Below, piece after piece: positions 24,166 to 31,355 of a DNA stretch of 64,000 bases (the first letter of the stretch is position 1; every line of letters starts with the position of its first letter). The notes below the pieces were generated by a model. That model did not search any database. It saw only the letters and a program-made list of their open reading frames with translations, and was not told the DNA's origin. Location: NCBI GenBank assembly GCA_964584165.1, contig CAZOYW010000005.1, positions 52,737 to 116,736 on the forward strand, read 5' to 3'. The translations under genes and the position numbers were made by a program. This stretch comes from CAZKCI01 sp964584165 (lineage in GTDB: Bacteria; Auribacterota; Erginobacteria; Erginobacterales; CAZKCI01).

Positions 24166-25044
24166 TTATTCGACGCCGTTCGGGGCCGCCACCGCGAGGC
24201 AGAGGCGCCGGATCTTGACCGAGAGCGGGGTGAAGCCGATGAAGTCGCCGTCGGCGTGCACGGGGATGCCCCGCTCCGGGATCGCCAGCTCCCGGAGGGT
24301 GAGGATGCTGACGTCGGGGTAGCGGTGATGAAGTCCGCCGACCACGCCCATGAAGTAGCGGAGATAGTCCAGGCGTCCGCCCCGCTCGAACAGGCAGAGG
24401 TCGAGGAGGCCGTCGTCGATCCGGGCCCCGGGGGCGACTTGGTGTTTCCCGCCGTAGAAGCGGGCGTTGGAGACGATGGCGGAATGGCCGCTCAAGACCC
24501 GCTCGCCGTCGATCCGGACGGTGAAGGCCTCCGGCCGGAAGCGGAAGAGGGCCCTGACCCCCGCCCACTGGTAGGCGTAGCCCCCCAGGAGCTTTTTCAT
24601 GGCGTAATTCACGGTGCGGACCGATTCTCCGTCGAGACCGACGCCGACCATCAGGGCGAACCAGCGGTCGTTGGCCTGGCCGAGGTCGATCCGGCGCACG
24701 CTGGCGCCGCTTAAGATCGCCAGGGCCTCCGGAAGCCGGGTCGGGATCCGGAGCTCGCGGGCGAGCACGTTGCGCCAGCCCAGGGGCACGATCCCGAGGC
24801 GGGCCTCGGTGCCGGCGATGCCGTTGATCACCTCGTTGAGCGTCCCGTCGCCTCCCACGGCCACCACCAGCTCGGCCCCCTCCCCCGCCGCCTCTCGGGC
24901 CAGGGCGATCCCCTGCAGGGGGCCCCGGGTGAGCTTGACCTCGACCCGGGAGCCGCGCCGGACGAGCTCGCGCTGGAGCCACTCGACATGTCGGGGATAA
25001 CGGATCCTCCCGGAGACCGGGTTGACGATGAGCGCGGTCTTCAT
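24166..25044 (-). CDS. Diacylglycerol/lipid kinase, YegS/BmrU type
   Basis: 292 residues with the catalytic N-domain features of DAGK-type lipid kinases: ALIVNPVSGRIRYPRH, the glycine-rich VVAVGGDGTLNEVINGIAG and LGIVPLGWRNVLARELRIP. The usual GTGNDFA phosphate loop is here PLGWRNVLA, a variation on the NxxA pattern. The C-domain contains GGKHQVAPGARIDDGLLDLCLF, typical of YegS-type kinases. It phosphorylates diacylglycerol or a related lipid at the membrane. The ATG overlaps the HEAT lipoprotein stop by 4 nt and has a GGGAGG Shine-Dalgarno. Confidence 0.9.
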   Translation of the reverse strand: MKTALIVNPVSGRIRYPRHVEWLQRELVRRGSRVEVKLTRGPLQGIALAREAAGEGAELVVAVGGDGTLNEVINGIAGTEARLGIVPLGWRNVLARELRIPTRLPEALAILSGASVRRIDLGQANDRWFALMVGVGLDGESVRTVNYAMKKLLGGYAYQWAGVRALFRFRPEAFTVRIDGERVLSGHSAIVSNARFYGGKHQVAPGARIDDGLLDLCLFERGGRLDYLRYFMGVVGGLHHRYPDVSILTLRELAIPERGIPVHADGDFIGFTPLSVKIRRLCLAVAAPNGVE

Positions 25045-25772
25045 TCCTCCCCTCCCCTCCCTTCCCTCTCCTTCCACCAGCGGGCCCAATCGTCGGGGCG
25101 GCGGGAGAGATCCTTGCCGGTGATCTTCCTCAGGGCCAGGTAGGCCTCCCGGCGCACCACCTCCCGATCGTCTTCCTCCAGCGCCCGGATCAGGGAGGGG
25201 ACGGACTCCGCCACCCTAAGCCTCCCCAGGGCGAAGGCGGCCGCGGCGCGGACATAAGCGTCGGGGTCGGAAAGCTTCCCCGCCACCAGCTCGACCTGCG
25301 AGTAGTCGCCCAGGTCGGCCGTCGCCTCCAGCGCCTGGAAGCGGACCGAGGGATCGGGATCGTCGAGCCGCTCCAGGAAGATCCCGAGCGAAGGCCGATC
25401 CCGGAGACGGCGCAGGGCGGCGAGCGCCCGGTAGCGGACGAACCAGTGCGGGTCGGCGGCGGCGGCCCGCAGGTCGGGGATGAGGCGGCGGCAATTGAGC
25501 TCCGCCGCCACGGCCGCCCCCCGCCCCCGGACGTAGGGGTTCTCGTCGGAGAGGGCGGCCCGGGTGGCCTGCTCGGCGGAGGAGGCCTCCGGGCGATCCT
25601 CCCGGCGGCAGCCAATGAGGGCGGGGAGGAGAGCGAGAAAAACTCCGGCCATGGCCAGGGGAAGGAACGGAGCTTTGGAGTGGCGGGGCGACGGAGTCGG
25701 GGCCCGGCCCGGCCGCCGCGCCCCCCTGCCCCGGCCGCCCCGCGGCCCGGGTTTTCCGGCCCATCCCGTCAT
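25041..25772 (-). CDS. HEAT-repeat lipoprotein
   Basis: 243 residues. A Pro/Arg-rich n-region leads to a hydrophobic segment and a lipobox LPALIGC, so it is likely a lipoprotein. The mature part has four or five HEAT/PBS-lyase-like repeats: DENPYVRGRGAAVAAELN, DPHWFVRYRALAALRRL, DPDPSVRFQALEATADLG, DPDAYVRAAAAFALGRL and DDREVVRREAYLALRKITG. It ends with DLSRRPDDWARWWKE, a common ending of HEAT proteins. The ATG at 25772 overlaps the upstream peptidase stop by 4 nt; an internal ATG at 25652 would give a shorter signal. HEAT repeats suggest a scaffolding role, not an enzyme. Confidence 0.8.
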   Translation of the reverse strand: MTGWAGKPGPRGGRGRGARRPGRAPTPSPRHSKAPFLPLAMAGVFLALLPALIGCRREDRPEASSAEQATRAALSDENPYVRGRGAAVAAELNCRRLIPDLRAAAADPHWFVRYRALAALRRLRDRPSLGIFLERLDDPDPSVRFQALEATADLGDYSQVELVAGKLSDPDAYVRAAAAFALGRLRVAESVPSLIRALEEDDREVVRREAYLALRKITGKDLSRRPDDWARWWKEREGRGGEE

Positions 25773-26911
25773 CCCCCCTCCCCCGCCGCTTCGGCCGGCG
25801 CGATGGCCCACGTTTCCCGCCAGTCCGCGTAAACCTCGTCCGCGCCGCGCCCGATCTCGGTCCGGAAGGCCGCCTCCCACTCCTCCCCCCGCCCCAGGCG
25901 CTGCAGAAGCTGGTTGATCCGGAATAATCCATAAGCCCGGACGATATGGTCGGTAAGGGCGAAGGACTCGGCGTAGGCCAGCGCTACCGTTTCGGGGCGG
26001 CTCCCCATCTCCAGCGCGGAACTCAGAGCGGAGAGGGGGATGATCCCCCCGCTCCGGCCGGCCGCGTCCAGCCGGTCGAGGGCGGGAGGCGAGATCTTCG
26101 CCTCCTCGTACTGGGCCAGCCCCTCCTGGAGCCAGCGGGGACAGCGGTTGGCGGATAGGTCGTGGAGGAGAGCGTGGGTGTATTCATGCCAGAGGATCTT
26201 CTTGAACTCCTCGCCCGAGAGCCCCCCGGCGGGGACGGGGAGGCGGATCTTCCCGTCGTACAACCCGCCCAGCCAGGAGGGTGAGGAACGGAGGGAGTCG
26301 AACTCGGAGCGGGTGTACATGATGACGACGATGGGGCGGGACGGATAGTACATGAAATCGCCCCCCACCGCGGTCTGGGCCTCCAGGAGGTAGGCCTGGA
26401 TGTCGTGGACGTTATACTCCGGAGCGTCCGGGCGGAAACGGATCTCGAAGTTGGCCGCGCGCGAAGGCGTAAGCCCGTTTTCCACCCGGGCTTCCCGGGC
26501 CAGCAGACGCAGGCGTTCGGCGAGGTCCGGATCGGCGCGCAACGAGAGGGAAGAGCGCCAGAAGGACTCCGCCTCTTCCAGGCGCTGGGAGTCGTAGGCG
26601 ATCCGCCCCAGGACGGCCAGCGCGTCGGGGTTGCGGGGATCGAGGGCCAGGGCGTCGCGCAGGGCGGACTCGGCCTCGAGGGGCCTTTTCGCCCGGTAGA
26701 GGGAGACTCCGTAGGCGGTGAGGAGGTCGGCCCGGCGCGCCCGGAGGAGCGGGTCGCCGGGGGCGGCGATCTCCAGGCGGGAGAGATAGTCGAGGGCGAG
26801 GGCGTAGTCCCCCGCTTCCGCCGCCCGGTCGGAGAGGTCCTTCCAGGAGGGAGCGGCGGACGCGGTGAGGGCGGAAAATACCAGGGCCAGGCTCGCCAGG
26901 ATCGTCTTCAT
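25769..26911 (-). CDS. Exported TPR plus gluzincin (peptidase MA-like) metalloprotease
   Basis: About 380 residues: signal peptide (MKTILASLALVFSALTASAA), two to three TPR repeats (about 20-135: ALDYLSRLEIAAPGD, AESALRDALALDPRNPDALAVLG) and a zincin domain with WHEYTHALLHDL (HExxH) followed by RWLQEGLAQYEE, whose Glu is the third ligand of the gluzincin/MA clan. The active site therefore looks complete. The start may be ATG 26911 or 26923; further upstream the frame runs into the TGGAGTACTGGAG repeat. It heads a run of overlapping genes (HEAT lipoprotein, lipid kinase), probably one transcript with the sigma pair. Confidence 0.88.
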   Translation of the reverse strand: MKTILASLALVFSALTASAAPSWKDLSDRAAEAGDYALALDYLSRLEIAAPGDPLLRARRADLLTAYGVSLYRAKRPLEAESALRDALALDPRNPDALAVLGRIAYDSQRLEEAESFWRSSLSLRADPDLAERLRLLAREARVENGLTPSRAANFEIRFRPDAPEYNVHDIQAYLLEAQTAVGGDFMYYPSRPIVVIMYTRSEFDSLRSSPSWLGGLYDGKIRLPVPAGGLSGEEFKKILWHEYTHALLHDLSANRCPRWLQEGLAQYEEAKISPPALDRLDAAGRSGGIIPLSALSSALEMGSRPETVALAYAESFALTDHIVRAYGLFRINQLLQRLGRGEEWEAAFRTEIGRGADEVYADWRETWAIAPAEAAGEGG

Positions 26912-26947
26912 CACACTATTCATTGTAGCACAGGGGGCAATCTCACC

Positions 26948-27030
26948 CGGAGCCCCAATACTCCAGTACTCCAACACTCCAATGCTCCATCGCTCCGGAG
27001 GAATGGAGTTTTGGAGTACTGGAGTAATGG
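26948..27030. repeat. CTCCAGTACTCCAA inverted tandem cassette (family H)
   Basis: Left arm of 8-9-nt units (ATACTCCAGTACTCCAACACTCCAATGCTCCAT) and right arm of complements (ATGGAGTTTTGGAGTACTGGAGT) around GCTCCGGAGG. It separates two divergent genes. Confidence 0.92.
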
Positions 27031-27086
27031 GGCCCGGGAATGGTAAAATAAACCGCTGCCCCAAATCTCATCCCACGGAGGACGCC

Positions 27087-28784
27087 ATGCCGCCCCAGCC
27101 CCTTAGGATCTCCCTCAGCGCGATCAACAGCTATCTCCAGTGCCCTCTCAAATACAAGCTGGGCGCGGTGGACAAGCTCACCCCCGCCGCCCGAGCGGGA
27201 GCGGGGTTGTCCTTCTACAAGTCGCTCACCGGCGCCCTCGAATCCTTCCACAAGCAGGGGATCAAGCCCCTCCCCGCCGAGGCGAAGCTGCTGGAGTTCC
27301 TCGACCGGAACTGGGACCGGACGGGATATGCGGACGAAGCGGAGGAGCGCCAGCACCGCGAACTGGCCGCGGAGATCCTGAAGAGCTTCTACCGGGATTT
27401 CGTCCGGGATAAGCCCAACCCCGTCTACACCGGCGTTCTCCTCACCGTCTCCACCAAGTCCTGGTCCATCTCCACCCGGGCCGACCGCGTCGATCTTCTC
27501 CCCGACGGGACCTATGAAGCGATCAAGTACAAAACCGGGAAAAGCGTGACCGAAGCCGCAGAGCTCTCCCGCGACCCGCAGACGGTTCTTCTCTTCCAGG
27601 GCGCCAACTCCCACAAGCGCTTCGCCGGACGGGTCTCCCGGATCAGCGTCTACTTTCTGCGCCAGAACCGCAAGATCAGCACCGCCCCCTCCCCCGCCGA
27701 CGTCAAGGCGGTCCTCCGCTCGATCGACGAGACGGTGGACAGCATCCAGCGCCTCTCCCACCCCCCGGCCGCCCTCGCCCGGACTCTGGGGGGGCTCCTG
27801 GGCCGGGTCCTCCCCGGTCGCGCCGCCGCCGATACCGCCGATCCCTTCGCGCTGGCCGAGAAGGGGCCGCTCTGCTCGACCTGCGAGTTTCTGGGAGCCT
27901 GCCCGGCCTGGCCGGTCAAGCCGCGCGCGTTCTGCTCCGACAGCGCAGAGGAGTACGACAAGCGCATCCGGTTGAGCTATTCCAAGCTCTCCTCCTATAA
28001 GCGCTGCCCTCGGGCCTGGAAGAAGGTCTACCTGGACGGGATCGGGCTCCAGCCCCGTCCCTTTTTCTCCTTCGGGACCGCCATGCACGAGGCGATGGAG
28101 ATCTTCTACGACCCCCGGGAGAGGCGGAAGCCCTCCCTGCGCTGCCTCCTCGACCTCTGGGACCAGGCCTTCAAGAAATACCCGGCCGGCTACCGCGACC
28201 AGGAGGAGGCCCGCACCTACCACCAGCACGGGGTGGAGATGATCGAGAAATACTACGCCTCCTTCGTGGCCAAGACCGGCTATCGCCCCGCCCACTCGGT
28301 CGAGGAATACTTCGAGCTGCCCCTGGGCCGGAACGTGGTGATGACCGGCTACATCGACCGGATCGACCGGCGGGAGGACGGGACCTTCGAGATCGTCGAC
28401 TACAAGACCGAGCCGACCATGCGCTCCCAGGTCGAGCTCGACGCCGACGACCAGCTGACCATCTATTTCTGGGCCGCCGAGACCCTGCTCAAGCTCAAGA
28501 TCTCGGCGCTCGCCCTCTTCATGATGAAGTTCGACGCCAAGGCGGTCACCGTCCGCCGCGACTCGGACATCCCGCAGGTGGTGGCGGCGATCGACGCCGT
28601 GGCGGCGGAGATGAAGGAAAACATCCGGCGGCACCGCGAGACCCATCCCGTCGCCGAAGGGGAATGCGCCTGCTTCCCGGCCCGCAAGAACAAGTACTGC
28701 CGCTCCTGCGACTACCTCGAGGACTGCCCCTTGAAGCCGGACATCCTCTCCGACTCCGAGATCCGGTCGATGGAATACGAATAA
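27087..28784 (+). CDS. Tandem PD-(D/E)XK nuclease protein with two Cas4/RecB-like domains
   Basis: 565 residues built from two homologous RecB/Cas4-like halves. Each starts with a helix and Cys (SYLQCPLKYKLG, SYKRCPRAWKKVY) and ends with a Cys cluster (CSTCEFLGAC, CRSCDYLEDC), so both probably bind an iron-sulphur cluster. The second half keeps the active site: YIDRID and EIVDYKTEP, with D438-Y-K440. In the first half the equivalent reads EAIKYKTGK, K147 replacing the acidic residue, so it is probably catalytically dead and used for DNA binding. ATG 27087 has ACGGAGGA in front. There are no cas or rec genes nearby; a terminator follows the stop directly. Confidence 0.9.
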   Translation: MPPQPLRISLSAINSYLQCPLKYKLGAVDKLTPAARAGAGLSFYKSLTGALESFHKQGIKPLPAEAKLLEFLDRNWDRTGYADEAEERQHRELAAEILKSFYRDFVRDKPNPVYTGVLLTVSTKSWSISTRADRVDLLPDGTYEAIKYKTGKSVTEAAELSRDPQTVLLFQGANSHKRFAGRVSRISVYFLRQNRKISTAPSPADVKAVLRSIDETVDSIQRLSHPPAALARTLGGLLGRVLPGRAAADTADPFALAEKGPLCSTCEFLGACPAWPVKPRAFCSDSAEEYDKRIRLSYSKLSSYKRCPRAWKKVYLDGIGLQPRPFFSFGTAMHEAMEIFYDPRERRKPSLRCLLDLWDQAFKKYPAGYRDQEEARTYHQHGVEMIEKYYASFVAKTGYRPAHSVEEYFELPLGRNVVMTGYIDRIDRREDGTFEIVDYKTEPTMRSQVELDADDQLTIYFWAAETLLKLKISALALFMMKFDAKAVTVRRDSDIPQVVAAIDAVAAEMKENIRRHRETHPVAEGECACFPARKNKYCRSCDYLEDCPLKPDILSDSEIRSMEYE

Positions 28785-28809
28785 AAACGCGGCCTTTCGG
28801 CCGCGTTTT
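28785..28809 (+). terminator. Rho-independent terminator after the PD-(D/E)XK gene
   Basis: AAACGCGGCC / GGCCGCGTTT stem with TTTC loop and TTTTG tail. Confidence 0.85.
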
Positions 28810-28930
28810 GATTGCTCCCAGCGGTAAATAATTGCTATCCATTCGAATCGCTGTTCCCGAACGTACCCGAGCGGAACCCTTCTTCGCGCTCTCTCGCCCT
28901 GCTCCACCTCCACCCCCCCGCATCCCGAGC

Positions 28931-28977
28931 AAAAACAATCCCCCCGCGCCGAAAAGGCGCGGGGGGGATTGTTTTTA
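28931..28977. terminator. Bidirectional terminator
   Basis: Near-perfect 20-bp stem AAAAACAATCCCCCCGCGCC / GGCGCGGGGGGATTGTTTTT (a single bulged G) with loop GAAAA and A/T tracts on both sides. It begins at the stop of the minus-strand TPR gene. Confidence 0.85.
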
Positions 28978-30333
28978 CCAGCCTTGGATCTCGTGCAGGT
29001 AGATCTTGATCAGCTCCGCCTGGGAGCTTTTGGGCTCGAGGTCAAGATACTTGCGGAAGTGGTAGGCGGCATCGGGAGAGCGGCGGTTCTTGCGGTAGAG
29101 CAGGATGCCCCGGTTGAGATGGGCGGGAGCGTAATCCGGCTCGATCCGGATCACCCGGCCGTATTCGCGGATGGCCGGGCTCGTCTGTCCGAGCTCGGCG
29201 TAGATGATGGCGAGGTTGTAGCGAGCGGGAAGGTAGAAAGGGTCCTCGAGCAGGGCCTGCCGGTAGAGGCGGGCCGCCTCTTCCTTCTTGCCTTCCGCGT
29301 AGAGGCGGGCCGCCTGCCCGCTCAAGCCCTTCAGTCCCCCGGGGACTTCCTTGCGAAAGGCCAGGTTCGGGTCCAGCTCCCTGGCCCGGGCGAGCTCTTT
29401 CTCCGAGAGTTCGAGCTTCTCCTCGTCCCGGTAGATCACGCCCAGGTTGTAGTGCCAGCGGGCGACGTCCGGCTCCAGGGCCGAAAGCGTCCGGAAGTGC
29501 TCCTCCGCCTCCGGGAGCCTCTCTTGCTCGTAGGCGATGTTCCCGAGCGCGATCCGGGCCTCCTTCTGGTTCGCGTCGGCTTGGAGCGCCGCCCGGTAGG
29601 AGGCGACGGCCTCCTCGGTCCTGCCCTCGCGGAAGGCGATGTAACCGAGGCAGTAGCGCGAGGAGGCGACCTCCACGTTCCCGGCCGCGGCCTTCTCGAA
29701 GTATCCCCGCGCCCCGGTCCAGTCCTCCTTCTCCAAGCGGAGGAGGCCGATCAGGTAGTTGGCCGGGGTAAGGTTGGGGTCGGCCTTCAGGGCGGCTTCG
29801 ATCTCGCCGGTGGCGGCGTCGATCTTGCCCTGCTCCCGGTAGATGATCGCCTTCCGGTAGCGCAGGGGGGGAGTGTCGGGGCGCAACGCGAGCGCCCGGT
29901 CGAACTCGGAGAGGGCCGCGTCGTTTTCCCCTTTCTCCTCCAGGATGGCCCCTAACAGGTAGTGGGCGTTGAACAGGTAGAGATGGTCGGGGGCCTGGGT
30001 GGAGAGCCGCTCGATCGCCTTCCGGTAGCAGTCGGCGGCCTCGTCGGTCTTTCCCTCCGCCTGCCGGCAGTAGCCGAGCTCGTAATAGAGGCGGCCATCG
30101 TCCGACCCCCCGGCGATCGCGGCCTTAAGGCTCTTCTGCGCCCCGGCGATGTCCCCCACCCGGAAGAGCTCCCTACCCTCCCGGCTGGGGGTAATCCACT
30201 GGTGGGTGCTCTCCCATTTTTTTAGGTAGTTCCAGGAGACGTCGGGGTGGAGCCTCATCCAACGGGTCATCGGCGCGGAGAAAGCCGGCGCCGCGAAACA
30301 GAGCGAGAGCAGAGCGATCAGTCCTTTTCTCAT
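28975..30333 (-). CDS. Exported TPR-repeat protein
   Basis: 452 residues with a signal peptide (MRKGLIALLSLCFAAPAFSA). The body is about ten consecutive TPR units, for example GRLYYELGYCRQAEGKTDEAADCYRKAIERL, NDAALSEFDRALALRPDTPPLRY and SSRYCLGYIAFREGRTEEAVASYRAALQADANQ. It ends with SSQAELIKIYLHEIQGW. It probably acts as a periplasmic or outer-membrane-associated scaffold. It is followed by a strong terminator and so ends a transcription unit; the upstream gene is glycerophosphodiesterase, 75 nt away in the same direction. Confidence 0.85.
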   Translation of the reverse strand: MRKGLIALLSLCFAAPAFSAPMTRWMRLHPDVSWNYLKKWESTHQWITPSREGRELFRVGDIAGAQKSLKAAIAGGSDDGRLYYELGYCRQAEGKTDEAADCYRKAIERLSTQAPDHLYLFNAHYLLGAILEEKGENDAALSEFDRALALRPDTPPLRYRKAIIYREQGKIDAATGEIEAALKADPNLTPANYLIGLLRLEKEDWTGARGYFEKAAAGNVEVASSRYCLGYIAFREGRTEEAVASYRAALQADANQKEARIALGNIAYEQERLPEAEEHFRTLSALEPDVARWHYNLGVIYRDEEKLELSEKELARARELDPNLAFRKEVPGGLKGLSGQAARLYAEGKKEEAARLYRQALLEDPFYLPARYNLAIIYAELGQTSPAIREYGRVIRIEPDYAPAHLNRGILLYRKNRRSPDAAYHFRKYLDLEPKSSQAELIKIYLHEIQGW

Positions 30334-30408
30334 CTTCCCCTTCCCTTTCGTTCCAGCTGACGGAAATATCTTGCCACAAAGGCTCGAACGGCGCCAAGAG
30401 AATCCCCC

Positions 30409-31161
30409 TCACTGACTCCGGGCCAGCCGTTCCTTGAGCCAGCGCGGATGGTTGGAGGCCGCGGCGTCCACCCCGGCGGCCAGAACCGGCCGCAGCTCCT
30501 CCTCCCGGTCGATCGTCCAGGCGTAAACCTCCCGTCCGGCCGCCCGGGCGCGGGATGTCCTCTCCTCGGAAACGATGTTCCAGCGCGCGCAAAGAACGTC
30601 GAGGCCGTCGTAGCCCCCGACGGCCTCCCTTTCCCAGGCCTCCGGATCTGAGAAGATCAGGCCGGCGGAGACGCCGGGATCGAGGCGGCGGGCCAGGCGC
30701 AGCGACTCCCGGTCGAAGGAAGCGACGGTCGCGCGCTCCCGCCATCCGCGGTCGTGGACCAAGCGGAGGACGGCGGGGGTCAGCTCCTCCCGGACGGCCT
30801 CCTCCCCGGGATCGATCTTGATCTCGATGAAGAGGCGCGGGGGGGAGCTTCGGAGCTCGACGAGAACCTCGTCCAGGAGGGGGATCCTCTCCCCCGCGTA
30901 GGCCGGCGAGAAGCTCGTCCCGGCGTCGAGGGACTGGAGCTCCCGGAGCGTCCGGGAGGCGACGGGGCCTCTCCCGTCGGTCGTCCGGTCGAGTTTCCGG
31001 TCGTGGAAGACCACCACCGCCCGGTCCCGGCTGAAGCGGACGTCGAGCTCGATCAGGTCGGCGCCGATCTCAACCGCCCGCCGGAAGGCGGCCAGGGTGT
31101 TCTCCGGCGCCTCGGCCGAGGCGCCCCGATGGGCGATGACTTGGATGGCGGTATTGGCCAT
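30409..31161 (-). CDS. Glycerophosphodiester phosphodiesterase
   Basis: GDPD-family TIM-barrel enzyme of 250 residues that hydrolyses glycerophosphodiesters from phospholipid turnover to glycerol 3-phosphate. The key segments are intact: VIAHRGASAEAPENTLAAF (catalytic His), ADLIELDVRFSRDRAVVVFHDRKLDRTTDGRG (metal-binding Glu-x-Asp and the second His), RLFIEIK and VYAWTID. No signal peptide, so it is likely cytosolic (UgpQ-like). ATG 31161 is the family-like start (MANTAIQVIAHRG); the open frame before it is repeat-encoded (SILSIPSI). Confidence 0.93.
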   Translation of the reverse strand: MANTAIQVIAHRGASAEAPENTLAAFRRAVEIGADLIELDVRFSRDRAVVVFHDRKLDRTTDGRGPVASRTLRELQSLDAGTSFSPAYAGERIPLLDEVLVELRSSPPRLFIEIKIDPGEEAVREELTPAVLRLVHDRGWRERATVASFDRESLRLARRLDPGVSAGLIFSDPEAWEREAVGGYDGLDVLCARWNIVSEERTSRARAAGREVYAWTIDREEELRPVLAAGVDAAASNHPRWLKERLARSQ

Positions 31162-31166
31162 GCGGC

Positions 31167-31301
31167 GAATGGACGGTATGGACAGGATGGACGAAATGGG
31201 CGGGACGGACTTTATGGATCCCGGGAGAAGAGGCTCATGGCGCGGCTCTCGTCCATACTGTCCATGGAGTCCATACCGTCCATCCTGTCCATCGTCCATC
31301 C
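31167..31301. repeat. Large ATGGACNNN inverted cassette (family A)
   Basis: Left: six units ATGGAC/ATGGGC/TTTATGGAT (31169-31220). Right: seven TCCAT units from about 31250 to 31299 (CTCGTCCATACTGTCCATGGAGTCCAT...). It separates the glycerophosphodiesterase gene from the gene of the 1506-residue secreted protein. Confidence 0.92.
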
Positions 31302-31309
31302 CCAAGCAA

Positions 31310-31341
31310 ACGGCCACCCCGACCGAGGTCGGGGTGGCCGT
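31310..31341 (-). terminator. Terminator-like palindrome after the large secreted protein gene
   Basis: Perfect 15-bp arms ACGGCCACCCCGACC / GGTCGGGGTGGCCGT with a 2-nt GA loop; on the minus strand it is followed by TTTGCTT. Confidence 0.65.
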
Positions 31342-31355
31342 CGTTCTCCCCTCCC

